Shown here: in pieces, positions 52,203 to 61,453 of the stretch
Layout of the letters: the number at the start of each line of letters is the position of its first letter
How positions within the stretch are numbered: position 1 is the first letter of the stretch
Source: DASRAA01 sp036512955
GTDB lineage: Bacteria; Acidobacteriota; Terriglobia; Terriglobales; Acidobacteriaceae
Assembly (NCBI GenBank): GCA_036512955.1
Contig: DATBZX010000294.1
Location: 1 to 64,000 of the forward strand
DNA: 64,000 nt
Direction: 5' to 3'
The notes under the pieces: generated by a model
What the model was told of the DNA's origin: nothing
What the model saw: only the letters and a program-made list of their open reading frames with translations
Database searches by the model: none
Translations under genes and position numbers: made by a program

Positions 52203-54602
52203 TTACTGGTGTGCCGCAGGGGCTTCGGCGGCTGGAGGCAGTGCGCCAAGCCCCGGGGCTTCATCAGGCACATCGGGCAGAGGACGCTCCAGCGCGAACG
52301 CCAGCACGTCATCCATGGTCTTCACGAAGCGCAGCTTCATGGCGGCGCGCAGGTTCTCCGGAACCTCAGGCAGATCCTTCTCGTTATCGGCGGGAAGGAG
52401 CACCTCCATGATGCCCGCGCGATGCGCCGCCAGCAGCTTTTCCTTCAGACCCCCGATGGGCAGCACCTTGCCGCGCAGCGTGATCTCGCCAGTCATGGCG
52501 ATATCGCGACGCACAGGAATGCGGCTCAACGCGCTGGCGATCGCAGTCGCCATAGTGATACCGGCCGACGGGCCGTCCTTGGGGATTGCGCCCTCGGGAA
52601 CGTGCACGTGAATGTCGAGGTTGCGATAGAAGTCGCGTGGCAGTCCCAGGCGATGCGCGCGGGAACGCACGTATGACATGGCCGCCTGCGCCGACTCCTG
52701 CATGACGTCGCCCAACTTGCCGGTTAGGGTCAACTTGCCCTTGCCGTCAACGATGGCGACTTCGGTGGTGAGAATCGAGCCGCCAACTTCAGTCCACGCC
52801 AGCCCGGTGACGAGCCCAATCTCGCTGCGCTCGTGGGCCTCGGTGTCGCGATACTTGAGGACTCCAAGATATTCGGAGACGTTCGCGGCTTCGAGGGTTA
52901 CGGAGTATTTGTCGCCTTCCTTCACTACCTTGCGCGCTACTTTGCGGCAGATGTTGCCAATCTCGCGCTCCAGGTTGCGGACACCGGCTTCGCGCGTGTA
53001 ATTGCGGATTATCGTCTGCAACGCTTCGTCGGTGAAGACGATGTTGGCTTCGGTGAGGCCGGTCTGTTCGCGCTGCTTGCGGACCAGGTACTGCTTGGCG
53101 ATCTCCACTTTTTCGGGCTCGGTATAGCCGTGCAGGCGCAGCACTTCCATGCGGTCCTGCAACGCCGGAGGAATCGTGTGCAGGACGTTCGCTGTCGCGA
53201 TAAAGAACACCTGCGAAAGGTCATATTCAACATCGAGGTAATGATCGACGAACATGAAGTTCTGTTCGGGGTCGAGCACTTCGAGAAGCGCCGCCGATGG
53301 ATCGCCGCGGAAGTCCATTGACATCTTGTCAACTTCGTCGAGCATGAACACCGGGTTCTTGGTGCCAGCCTTCTTCATCATCTGGATGATCTGGCCGGGG
53401 AGTGCGCCGATGTAGGTGCGGCGATGTCCGCGAACTTCAGCCTCGTCGCGCACGCCGCCCAGCGACATGCGGACGAACTTGCGTCCCGTAGCTTTGGCGA
53501 TGCTCATGCCGAGCGAGGTCTTGCCCACGCCCGGAGGCCCGACGAAGCAAAGGATCGATCCCCTTGGGTTTTTTACTAGTTGGCGAACTGCAAGGAATTC
53601 GAGGATGCGCTCTTTGATTTTCTCGAGGCCATAGTGATCTTCGTTGAGCACCTTCTCGGCCACATCGATGTTGCGGATCTCTTTGGAGCGCTTCTTCCAC
53701 GGGACCGCCAGCAGCCAGTCGAGGTAATTCCGCGAAACCGTCGATTCGGCGGACATCGGCGGCATGGCTTCGAGTTTCTTCAGCTCCTGGATGGCCTTCT
53801 CGTGGGTTTCGCGTGGCATGCCGGCGGCGTCGATCTTCTTCTTCAGTTCGTCGAACTCGCTCTTTTCGCCCCGGCCCAGCTCTTTCTGGATGGCCTTGAT
53901 CTTTTCGTTGAGGTAATACTCTTTCTGGGCGCGTTCCATCTGGCGCTTGACCCGCGACTGGATGGAGCGGTCCATGTTGAGCTTTTCAATCTCCACATCG
54001 AGCACATCGCCGATGCGGCTCAACCGCTCGGCAGGATCGAAGATTTCCAGCAGTTCTTGTTTTTCTTCAATCGACAATTGCAGGTTGGCTGCGACGGTGT
54101 CGGTCAGCTTCGACGGATCGTCGTTGCGTACTGCAGCGATCATGGTCTCGTAATTGAGCGACTGGCAGAGCTTCACGTATTGCTCAAACAGTCCGGTGAC
54201 GCGCTGCATGGCCGCTTCAATCTGCGGGGTCAGCTCTGTGCCGTATTTCGCGGTACGGACCGTGGCCTCGAAGTAGCCGTCGGTATCGACGACCTGCAGA
54301 ATCTTGCCCCGCTCCAGCCCCTCGACCAGGACCTTGATATTGCCGTCGGGCAGCTTGAGGCTCTGCACGATGTTGACGATGGTGCCAACCTGGTAGATCT
54401 CGTTAGGTTTGGGCTCGTCGATGCTTGCGTCGTGCTGGGTTGCGAGAAAAATCTTCTTGTCGCCGGCCAACGCTTCTTCGAGGGCGCGGACACTCGACTC
54501 CCGGCCGACGACAAAGGGCGTCATCATGAACGGAAAGATGACAACGTCCCGTATCGGCATCATAGGGAGTTTCTTGGTTTCAAATTTCTCTCGCTGGGTC
54601 AC
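52203..54602 (-). CDS. lon: ATP-dependent protease Lon
   Basis: A 799-residue AAA+ protease that degrades damaged and regulatory proteins. It has an N-terminal substrate domain, then Walker A GPPGVGKTSL and Walker B FMLDEVDK, and the protease domain with the catalytic Ser in PKDGPSAGITM (Lys follows in GGLKEKLLAA). The GTG start has AAGGCGG in front. The tail is Pro/Ala-rich. It follows clpX on the same strand, ending the quality-control group tig-clpP-clpX-lon. Confidence 0.97.
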   Translation of the reverse strand: MTQREKFETKKLPMMPIRDVVIFPFMMTPFVVGRESSVRALEEALAGDKKIFLATQHDASIDEPKPNEIYQVGTIVNIVQSLKLPDGNIKVLVEGLERGKILQVVDTDGYFEATVRTAKYGTELTPQIEAAMQRVTGLFEQYVKLCQSLNYETMIAAVRNDDPSKLTDTVAANLQLSIEEKQELLEIFDPAERLSRIGDVLDVEIEKLNMDRSIQSRVKRQMERAQKEYYLNEKIKAIQKELGRGEKSEFDELKKKIDAAGMPRETHEKAIQELKKLEAMPPMSAESTVSRNYLDWLLAVPWKKRSKEIRNIDVAEKVLNEDHYGLEKIKERILEFLAVRQLVKNPRGSILCFVGPPGVGKTSLGMSIAKATGRKFVRMSLGGVRDEAEVRGHRRTYIGALPGQIIQMMKKAGTKNPVFMLDEVDKMSMDFRGDPSAALLEVLDPEQNFMFVDHYLDVEYDLSQVFFIATANVLHTIPPALQDRMEVLRLHGYTEPEKVEIAKQYLVRKQREQTGLTEANIVFTDEALQTIIRNYTREAGVRNLEREIGNICRKVARKVVKEGDKYSVTLEAANVSEYLGVLKYRDTEAHERSEIGLVTGLAWTEVGGSILTTEVAIVDGKGKLTLTGKLGDVMQESAQAAMSYVRSRAHRLGLPRDFYRNLDIHVHVPEGAIPKDGPSAGITMATAIASALSRIPVRRDIAMTGEITLRGKVLPIGGLKEKLLAAHRAGIMEVLLPADNEKDLPEVPENLRAAMKLRFVKTMDDVLAFALERPLPDVPDEAPGLGALPPAAEAPAAHQ

Positions 54603-54814
54603 AGGAACCGCCTTGTCGTTCAGAGCTCCACTGCTCTGAGGAAGAAGTAGCCGTTAAATAGCCGCGCCACGCGGAGTCCGAGTGACGGATAGCCTTGCGG
54701 CAGGCTTACTGGCGTCTAGGATAACACGCGCTACGACAGGGTTTTGAGGAGTCAAACCCTTATGTTATCTGCGCTGGTGAGCCTGTCTGAGAGGGGGAAA
54801 GGTTCTCAATAACG

Positions 54815-54840
54815 AACGGCGCGACCGAGGCCGCGCCGTT
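54815..54840 (-). terminator. Terminator of clpX
   Basis: A 9-bp perfect stem (AACGGCGCG with CGCGCCGTT; 54815-54823 with 54832-54840) starts 29 bases after the clpX stop. On the minus strand it is followed by CGTTATT. The rest of the gap to 54602 should hold the lon promoter. Confidence 0.65.
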
Positions 54841-54868
54841 TCGATAGCTGAATTGCAACCGAGGATTA

Positions 54869-56140
54869 TTACCCCGCCTTTTCCATGATGGGGAAATTGA
54901 CGTTGCGGTTCTCTACCATTTCCTTGGTGACCTCGAACTCCTTTACCCGCTTCTGGCTGGGCAAGTTGTACATAAGGTCGAGCATCAATTCTTCGAGGAT
55001 CATCCGCAACCCGCGTGCGCCAACCTTGCGCTGCATGGCTTCGCGAGCGATGCAGCGAAGGGCCTCGTCCGTGAAGCGCAGTTTGACGTTCTCGAACTCA
55101 AACAGCCTCTGGTATTGCTTGATGATGGCGTTCTTCGGCTTGGACAGGATTTCCACCAGAGCGTCCTCGTCGAGGTCGTTTAACACGCCTACGACGGGAA
55201 GCCGGCCAACGAATTCCGGGATCAGCCCAAACTTGATGAGGTCCTGCGGTTCGGCCTGGGCCAGCAACTCGGTGTCACGCTTATTGCACTCGGTGAAGGC
55301 CGCCTCTTTGGCTTCATCGGTTCGGAAGCCCATGGAGCGTTTACCCATGCGCCGTGCAATGGTGCGCTCGAGTCCGACAAAAGCTCCACCGCAGATGAAC
55401 AGGATGTTGGTGGTATCGACCGGCGTGAATTCCTGGTGTGGATGCTTACGTCCGCCCTGCGGCGGCACGTTAGCAACGGTGCCTTCGAGGATCTTCAGCA
55501 GTGCCTGTTGCACGCCTTCACCCGAAACGTCGCGGGTGATGGAAGGGTTCTCGTCCTTGCGTCCGATTTTGTCGATCTCGTCGATATAAATGATGCCAGT
55601 CTGGGCGCGGGCGACATCGCCGTCGGCGGACTGCAGTAACTTCAGGATGATGTTCTCGACATCCTCGCCGACGTAGCCAGCTTCGGTCAGAGTTGTGGCG
55701 TCCACAATCGCGAAGGGAACGTCCAGCATCTTGGCCAGGGTCTGGGCCAGCAGCGTCTTGCCGGTGCCGGTCGGACCGATCAGCAGGATATTTGACTTGG
55801 CGAGTTCAACGTCGCCGCCGCGCTGGCGGTTCATGGAAACGCGTTTGTAATGGTTGTAAACCGCGACCGCGAGCTTCTTCTTGGTCTGATGTTGGCCGAT
55901 TACATACTCGTCGAGAAACGTCTTGACCTCGGCGGGCTTAGGCAACTGGTGTGGTGTCACCGTTGCTTCGGCCTCGGAGCGATCGTCCTCGAGGATCGAG
56001 TTGCACACCGCAACGCACTCGTCGCAAATGTAGGCGCGCGGATAATCGGTGGGAGACGAAATGAGCTTGGCGACGGCATCCTGCGACTTGTGGCAGAACG
56101 AGCAGCGGAGGACCTCGTCGCTTCCAGTCCTGGTTCTCAC
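54869..56140 (-). CDS. clpX: ClpXP ATPase subunit ClpX
   Basis: A 423-residue unfoldase. The zinc-binding domain has Cys 13, 16, 39 and 42; Walker A is GPTGTGKTLLAQ (near residue 124) and Walker B is IIYIDEIDK. The ClpP-binding loop and RKVGARGLRMILEE sensor region are present. It feeds substrates to ClpP, encoded upstream with a 289-base gap. Confidence 0.97.
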   Translation of the reverse strand: MRTRTGSDEVLRCSFCHKSQDAVAKLISSPTDYPRAYICDECVAVCNSILEDDRSEAEATVTPHQLPKPAEVKTFLDEYVIGQHQTKKKLAVAVYNHYKRVSMNRQRGGDVELAKSNILLIGPTGTGKTLLAQTLAKMLDVPFAIVDATTLTEAGYVGEDVENIILKLLQSADGDVARAQTGIIYIDEIDKIGRKDENPSITRDVSGEGVQQALLKILEGTVANVPPQGGRKHPHQEFTPVDTTNILFICGGAFVGLERTIARRMGKRSMGFRTDEAKEAAFTECNKRDTELLAQAEPQDLIKFGLIPEFVGRLPVVGVLNDLDEDALVEILSKPKNAIIKQYQRLFEFENVKLRFTDEALRCIAREAMQRKVGARGLRMILEELMLDLMYNLPSQKRVKEFEVTKEMVENRNVNFPIMEKAG

Positions 56141-56429
56141 GGAATCAGACTCCTTATACGCTACACGCTCCAGTCAGGACTCTGTGTTCCCGATCTGTGT
56201 TTCCCGGCCGCGTGAACCCGGCAGGAGCCGTGCTGCTCCTGTGAGAACTGCCATCGCTCCAGATGTCGCGATTGGCGCTCTCGCGATCCAACACTACCTG
56301 AATGTCATTATTGAAGCACAACTGCAGCGGCCGTGCGCGCCTGCACCACGAATTCAAATACAACTTTTGAATGACGCAGGTAATTCTTGCGCACAGCCGT
56401 AAGGGAGCCTGATAGTCTCGTCGACCGAT

Positions 56430-57014
56430 CTACTTATGCTTGTAAATAATGTCGTCGATGATTCCGTACTCCTTGCCCTGTTCCGCATTCATGATGAAGT
56501 CGCGCTCCACATCGCGCTCGACCTTTTCCAGTCGCTGACCGGTATGCTTGGCCAGAATCTGGTTGGTGATTTCGCGCATGCGTAAAATCTCGCGGGCATG
56601 AATGTCGATATCCGTAGCCTGGCCCGATAAGCCGGACATGAGCGGCTGGTGGATCAGGATACGAGAGTTGGGCAGCGCAAAGCGTTTCTTCGGAGCTCCA
56701 CCCGCGAGCAGGGTCGCAGCCATGCTGGCTGCCTGACCGATACAAATCGTGGTTACATCCGGACGGATGAATTGCATCGTGTCATAGATCGCCATGCCGG
56801 CCGTGATGGAACCGCCGGGCGAGTTAACGTACAACGAGATGTCCTTCTCCGGGTCTTCTGCTTCCAGAAACAGCAGCTGCGCGATGATCAGGTTCGCGAC
56901 ATTGTCATCGATAGGAGTGCCAAGAAAGATGATGTTGTCCCGCAGCAGGCGGGAATAAATGTCGTAAGCCCGCTCGCCCCGGCTGGTCTGCTCAATCACC
57001 ATGGGTACAAGCAT
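56430..57014 (-). CDS. clpP: ATP-dependent Clp protease proteolytic subunit
   Basis: A 194-residue serine protease. The catalytic Ser is 97 (GQAASMAATLLA), the His is 122 (RILIHQP), and the Asp is near residue 171. AAGGAG lies nine bases before the ATG. It is 74 bases downstream of tig, probably the same transcript, with clpX after it. Confidence 0.97.
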   Translation of the reverse strand: MLVPMVIEQTSRGERAYDIYSRLLRDNIIFLGTPIDDNVANLIIAQLLFLEAEDPEKDISLYVNSPGGSITAGMAIYDTMQFIRPDVTTICIGQAASMAATLLAGGAPKKRFALPNSRILIHQPLMSGLSGQATDIDIHAREILRMREITNQILAKHTGQRLEKVERDVERDFIMNAEQGKEYGIIDDIIYKHK

Positions 57015-57088
57015 CGATTGCGGCTCCTTGGAGTACTGCCCACACTTCTTCCTCGCGGTCGAAGCGGGGAGGTGGAATGCAGTCCGCC

Positions 57089-58402
57089 CTATGCGGACCT
57101 GCGGTAAAGATGGTTCAAAGTCTTATCGTTGCGGACGCGATGCCGAATTCTATCCAGCCCGCCATCCTCGGTCAAACGGGCACGAACCTGCTCAACCGGT
57201 TGCTTCGCCTGTTGCGCCAGTCCTTCCAATTCCTGCTCCAGCTCTTCGTCGCTGACTTCGATTTTTTCCTGATCGGCAATCTGTTCCAGGATCAGCGACG
57301 CCTTGACTTCCTTGACCGCGCCGTCACGCTGGCCGGCGCGCAGGCGATCGAAGTCCATGCGCTTCATGTCTTCCGTCTTCATGCCCTGGGCGGCGAGGGC
57401 GCGTAGCCCGCGCTCCAGGCGCAGATCGATCTGCTGATCGATCATGACCTCAGGGATGGGAAAATCATTGCGCTTGACCAACTCCTCGACGATCTTGTCC
57501 CTGCCCTGGTGCTCAGCTTCGTGTTCCTTTTCGGCCTTCATGTTCTCGCGCAACCGGTTGCGCAGTTCGTCATAGGTAGTGAATTCGGCCGACAATTCCT
57601 TGGCGAAATCGTCGTTGGGCCCGGGAATGCTGCGTGTCTTGATGGCCTTGATGTCAACCTCATAGGTCATCGACTTGCCAGCGAGACGCTTGTCAGCGAA
57701 GTCGTCGGCGTATTTGACATCGAACGAGCGATGCTCGCCGGCCTTCGCGCCCCGCAGATTGTCACTGAACTCGGGAATGGTGTTTTCGCCACCAATCTCG
57801 ACCATGACCTCCTCGACCTCGACGGGCTTCGATTCAGCGTCCTGTTCGCTCTCTTTCGGAATGCCCCGGAAACTGACGACCGCAAAGTCGCCATCCGCCA
57901 GTCCGCGGTCTTCTTCGACGGCGTTGTAGGCTGCGTGTTGCAGACGCAAGTTGGTCAGCGCTCGCTCGACGTCTTCTTCGCTGACGCTGGTGTCGATCGT
58001 TTCCGCCTTGATGTCGTCATAGGCTGCCACCGTGAAGTCCGGAAGAATTTCGAACTCAGCGGTGAATTTCAGGGGTTCGCCATCGTGCAGGTGCAGGTCC
58101 GTCACGCGCGGTTGGGAAACCGGCAATAAGTTCTGCTTCTTGGTTTCCTCCCGGAAGTAGCGCGGCACCAATGCCTCGACCAGATCGCTCTTGATTTCGT
58201 CGGCAAAGCGTTGGCGGACGACGGTGGCTGGCACCTTGCCCTTGCGGAAGCCGGGTATGCGCGCCAGTTTTGTGTAGCGATTCACGATCTTATCGCGCTC
58301 GTCCTTCACGACTTCAGCTGGAATCTCGATGGTGAATTCGCGCTTGCAGGGGTTGATGGGTTCAGCCGGCGTGGTTTCTGTAGTGCTGGTTTCAGTCGTC
58401 AA
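57089..58402 (-). CDS. tig: Trigger factor
   Basis: A 437-residue ribosome-associated chaperone and prolyl isomerase. The ribosome-binding motif GFRKGKVP is near residue 50; the PPIase domain (about 155-240) and the helical C-terminal arms follow. The frame runs 34 codons upstream, but the TTG at 58402 with AAGG in front gives the normal length and puts the ribosome motif at the normal place. It is the first gene of tig-clpP-clpX-lon. The region just upstream can form a compact folded structure. Confidence 0.95.
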   Translation of the reverse strand: MTTETSTTETTPAEPINPCKREFTIEIPAEVVKDERDKIVNRYTKLARIPGFRKGKVPATVVRQRFADEIKSDLVEALVPRYFREETKKQNLLPVSQPRVTDLHLHDGEPLKFTAEFEILPDFTVAAYDDIKAETIDTSVSEEDVERALTNLRLQHAAYNAVEEDRGLADGDFAVVSFRGIPKESEQDAESKPVEVEEVMVEIGGENTIPEFSDNLRGAKAGEHRSFDVKYADDFADKRLAGKSMTYEVDIKAIKTRSIPGPNDDFAKELSAEFTTYDELRNRLRENMKAEKEHEAEHQGRDKIVEELVKRNDFPIPEVMIDQQIDLRLERGLRALAAQGMKTEDMKRMDFDRLRAGQRDGAVKEVKASLILEQIADQEKIEVSDEELEQELEGLAQQAKQPVEQVRARLTEDGGLDRIRHRVRNDKTLNHLYRRSA

Positions 58403-58601
58403 AGGAATGCCTTCAGAGAAAAAGTTGGCTGTGGAGCCGGCGATGGAACCGTTGCAACGATCTTCCTCGCCCGATCGCGAGGGGCTCCCAAAGCGCTCTC
58501 TCACGCGATTGGATCCGCATGAGCTTGGCCACCTTTAAGTGTATGAGAGGTCTGATGGGCGGTCAAACGGCGCGCCGGCGATATCTCACGGTCCATCGGG
58601 T

Positions 58602-59837
58602 TTACGGCGCCTGCAGCGCCTCGAGCATTGACTCGTATGCAGGTTTCTTTTTGTAGTCTGCGTCGAATGGGAGGGCCCTTCCCTGTTTCCCGTGGCTGTA
58701 ACTGGGAATCCAGGAGTACTTGTCAGTAAATCCCCATGTCTGCAACACCCGGCAGGTACGAGTTTGCAAGCAGACCTGTGTGATCTTTCCATAGAGCGTG
58801 CCCTGTGCTGCGAGAGCGGCTGGATCGGCTGAATCCAAGGCTACATCGAGTTCGGTTATGTGGATCTCCATGCCGAGGTCGCTGAAGCGTTTAAGATTAC
58901 TGACAAACGAGCTCAGTTTTTTTGGATCGTTGAACGATAGCTTGACGTGCATCTGGAAACCGATGCCATCGAGCGGCACGCCTCGGGATTTGAAATCTTT
59001 CGCCATGGCATAAATCGCGTTGGACTTGGCGTTGATCGTCTCGGCGGCGTAGTCGTTGTAGAAGAGCTTCGCTGCCGGATCGGCGGCGTGCGCCCAGCCG
59101 AAGGCCTGTTCGATATACGCGGTGCCCTTTCCCGCAAAGCCGATGCCGGGTGCGTCGTACCAAATCGTACTGCGCAGCGTGCCATCGTCGTTGAACGCTT
59201 CATTGACGACATCCCAAGCCCAGACTTTTCCCGCGTAGTGTCGACCCACAGTCAAGATGTGGTCGTAAAGAATTTCGTGCAGGCCGGCTGCACCGTATGT
59301 GTGGTTGGCGACGCCAGTCGTCACCCATCCGGCAACTTGCTGGTGCCAGACGAAGCAATGCCCACGAACCATCATGTCGTGCTGCTTCGCAAACGAGACC
59401 AGCTGATCCGCGGGAGAGAAATCATAAGCCGATGAGGCGTTTCCAGGGCGAGGGTGGATCGGCGCGAACTTCATCTGGTTTTCGGGTTCGAGTTGGGCAA
59501 ACTCGCCTCCGAGAGTGGATGCATATTCCACTTCTGCGAGATGGCTGGGGGCTGCGGCCGCACCCACGATGACGGTTTTTGCAGCGCCGGCGCTCCGAAG
59601 CGTTGCGCTCGGCGCCGCAGGATCCGTGGGCGATGCCGCGAGATGCTCCCGATGCCCATAGCCGATCGTGATCCAGAGAACGGCCACGGTTACAGCAAAT
59701 CGTAATGACTTCGCAAATCGGTGGGCTGGCGCGATCGAGCCTTGAGATTGGTTAAAGAGAACCATAGAGTTCGCCAGCAACGATACACCACGCCAGGGTG
59801 TCATCGTGTTCGTCGACCCGCTATCATTGGCGGGCAT
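58602..59837 (-). CDS. GH10 endo-1,4-beta-xylanase
   Basis: A family 10 glycoside hydrolase that cuts xylan backbones. The acid/base Glu is in WDVVNEAF and the nucleophile Glu in IHITELDV; ENQMKF and RGHCFVWHQQVAGW are the usual substrate-groove motifs. An N-terminal hydrophobic stretch (FAVTVAVLWITIGYG) is a signal or anchor, so it is exported. The start is uncertain: ATGs at 59837, 59804 and 59765 are all possible and none has a strong ribosome site; the longest is shown. It stands alone without other hemicellulase genes. Confidence 0.92.
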   Translation of the reverse strand: MPANDSGSTNTMTPWRGVSLLANSMVLFNQSQGSIAPAHRFAKSLRFAVTVAVLWITIGYGHREHLAASPTDPAAPSATLRSAGAAKTVIVGAAAAPSHLAEVEYASTLGGEFAQLEPENQMKFAPIHPRPGNASSAYDFSPADQLVSFAKQHDMMVRGHCFVWHQQVAGWVTTGVANHTYGAAGLHEILYDHILTVGRHYAGKVWAWDVVNEAFNDDGTLRSTIWYDAPGIGFAGKGTAYIEQAFGWAHAADPAAKLFYNDYAAETINAKSNAIYAMAKDFKSRGVPLDGIGFQMHVKLSFNDPKKLSSFVSNLKRFSDLGMEIHITELDVALDSADPAALAAQGTLYGKITQVCLQTRTCRVLQTWGFTDKYSWIPSYSHGKQGRALPFDADYKKKPAYESMLEALQAP

Positions 59838-60087
59838 GAATCTGTCCGCTACTGGGTTGAGATTCTCCAGGCCGGAGGCGAAGTTGAGCGTCTCAAGCCG
59901 GTGGCAATAATCCTCAGTTGTGTCATACCTACCATTTTTGGTAGCCTAAACCATCCGGATTTATGTCTTGCAGTTGTGCGTTGACGTGCCTTAATTCGAC
60001 ATTAACTAAACTGTCGTAAGCTATTATTTCCAGTGATTTATACTGTCACAGATTTGTGTCGGTGTTCTTGCGTGTGGAGATGCTCTG

Positions 60088-60393
60088 ATGTTGCGAATCA
60101 TTTGGCGATTTCGGGCTAAGCCCAGCAAGTTAGACGAATTCCGGCGGATTTACAGTTGGAAAGGCCGTTGGGCAAAACTTTTTGGTAGATCGCACGAGTA
60201 TCAAGGGACCATACTGCTGCAGGACATCTCAGATCCGGCAGTGTTCGTCGTAATTGACCGCTGGGCATCCGAGGATTCCTTCACCCGATTTCGCCTGCAA
60301 TTTGGGCCTGATTACGAACAACTCGATGAGCAATGCAACGATCTGACCGACGAAGAGACTCTCGTCGGCTTATTTCGCGACGAAGTTGTTTAG
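60088..60393 (+). CDS. ABM-fold small protein
   Basis: A 101-residue protein with the strand-helix pattern of antibiotic-biosynthesis-monooxygenase-like domains: LRIIWRFRAKPSKLDEFRRIY, then QGTILLQDISDPAVFVVIDRW and a final helix. Such proteins include heme-degrading and quinone oxygenases as well as many of unknown role. GGAG is nine bases before the ATG. No catalytic residues are recognisable. Confidence 0.65.
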   Translation: MLRIIWRFRAKPSKLDEFRRIYSWKGRWAKLFGRSHEYQGTILLQDISDPAVFVVIDRWASEDSFTRFRLQFGPDYEQLDEQCNDLTDEETLVGLFRDEVV

Positions 60394-60547
60394 GCAGAGT
60401 TACTGTTGACTGACAGACGGGGAAGCTTTACAAAGACTGCTTCTCGACGGCATCCTCCCCGTTTATCCTCACACGCCCAGAACTCCAGAGAAGCTGTTCA
60501 GTGGCGGCCACCCAAGTCACTGCGGGCCTCGCCCGTACAATGCTTCC

Positions 60548-61240
60548 ATGCCTTCCTCCCTTGCAGTTCTCAACAATGAAGTCGTAGCCTGCACGAAGTG
60601 TCCACGGCTGGTTGCGTATCGCGAGCAGATCGGGCGCGAAAAACGGCGTGCCTTCCTGCATCACGATTATTGGGCACGTCCCGTCCCGGGCTTCGGCGAC
60701 CCCAAAGGGCGGGTGTTGATCCTGGGACTGGCTCCGGGCGCACACGGCTCCAACCGCACTGGCCGGCCATTCACGGGAGACGCCTCAGGCAAGTTTATGT
60801 ATCCCATCCTGCACAAAGTCGGGTTCGCTTCGCAGTCCAATGGCGAAGCTCGCGAAGACGGTCTCATGCTGATCGACTGTTACATCACGGCAGCTGTCCG
60901 CTGTGCTCCGCCGGACAACAAGCCGCTTCCAAGCGAATTGGCAAATTGTTCGGAATTTCTGGACCGCGAACTGGCAATTCTGCGCAATGTGAAAGTGGTG
61001 GTTGCGCTGGGCAAGATCGCCTTCGACGCCTATCTGGCGCATGCGAAGCGCGCCGGACTGCTCAGCACTAAAGCTGGCCTGGTATTCGGACATGCCAGGC
61101 AATATGCGATGCCCAACCGAGTGACGCTGCTGGCGTCGTACCACCCGTCGAACCAAAATACCGCAACGGGGAAGCTGACTGCGGATATGTTCGAAGGCGT
61201 TTTTAGGCTGGCGAAGAGGGTCGCTGACGAAGCTCACTAA
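60548..61240 (+). CDS. Family 5 uracil-DNA glycosylase (UDGb)
   Basis: A 230-residue Fe-S uracil-DNA glycosylase. CTKCPRL and later Cys (AAVRCAPPDNKP, ANCSEF) form the 4Fe-4S site; motif A is GLAPGAHGSN and the HPSNQN motif near residue 198 completes the active site. Family 5 enzymes lack the Asp/Asn of classical UDG in motif A and accept U and other deaminated bases, fitting the GAHGS motif seen here. Confidence 0.9.
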   Translation: MPSSLAVLNNEVVACTKCPRLVAYREQIGREKRRAFLHHDYWARPVPGFGDPKGRVLILGLAPGAHGSNRTGRPFTGDASGKFMYPILHKVGFASQSNGEAREDGLMLIDCYITAAVRCAPPDNKPLPSELANCSEFLDRELAILRNVKVVVALGKIAFDAYLAHAKRAGLLSTKAGLVFGHARQYAMPNRVTLLASYHPSNQNTATGKLTADMFEGVFRLAKRVADEAH

Positions 61241-61453
61241 CGGTTTTCCAGGCCGCCTCCGCTGCCTTCGCATTTATTGATTCGACGACATGAGTTCATC
61301 TTGCCACGCCACGAGATTCCGGGCATAATTGATCGTGCACCCCTACAAGCTCCACCTTGATCACGCTGCCTTGCCAGCGCAAGGGGCTCCCTATTTTTCG
61401 GAGCCAGCGGAGCCGACCTCCCGGCTGCACAAATCCCAACTACAGAGGAAGCA

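Noticed and set aside
58436..58495. tRNA gene upstream of tig
   Set aside because: Acceptor-like and arm-like pairs exist, but there is no anticodon arm, the T-loop is non-canonical and the length is about 57 bases.
61385..61405. CTP-sensing attenuator before pyrG, as in Bacillus
   Set aside because: There is a GGCTCC/GGAGCC hairpin preceded by a G run, but no T run follows, so terminator function is not supported.
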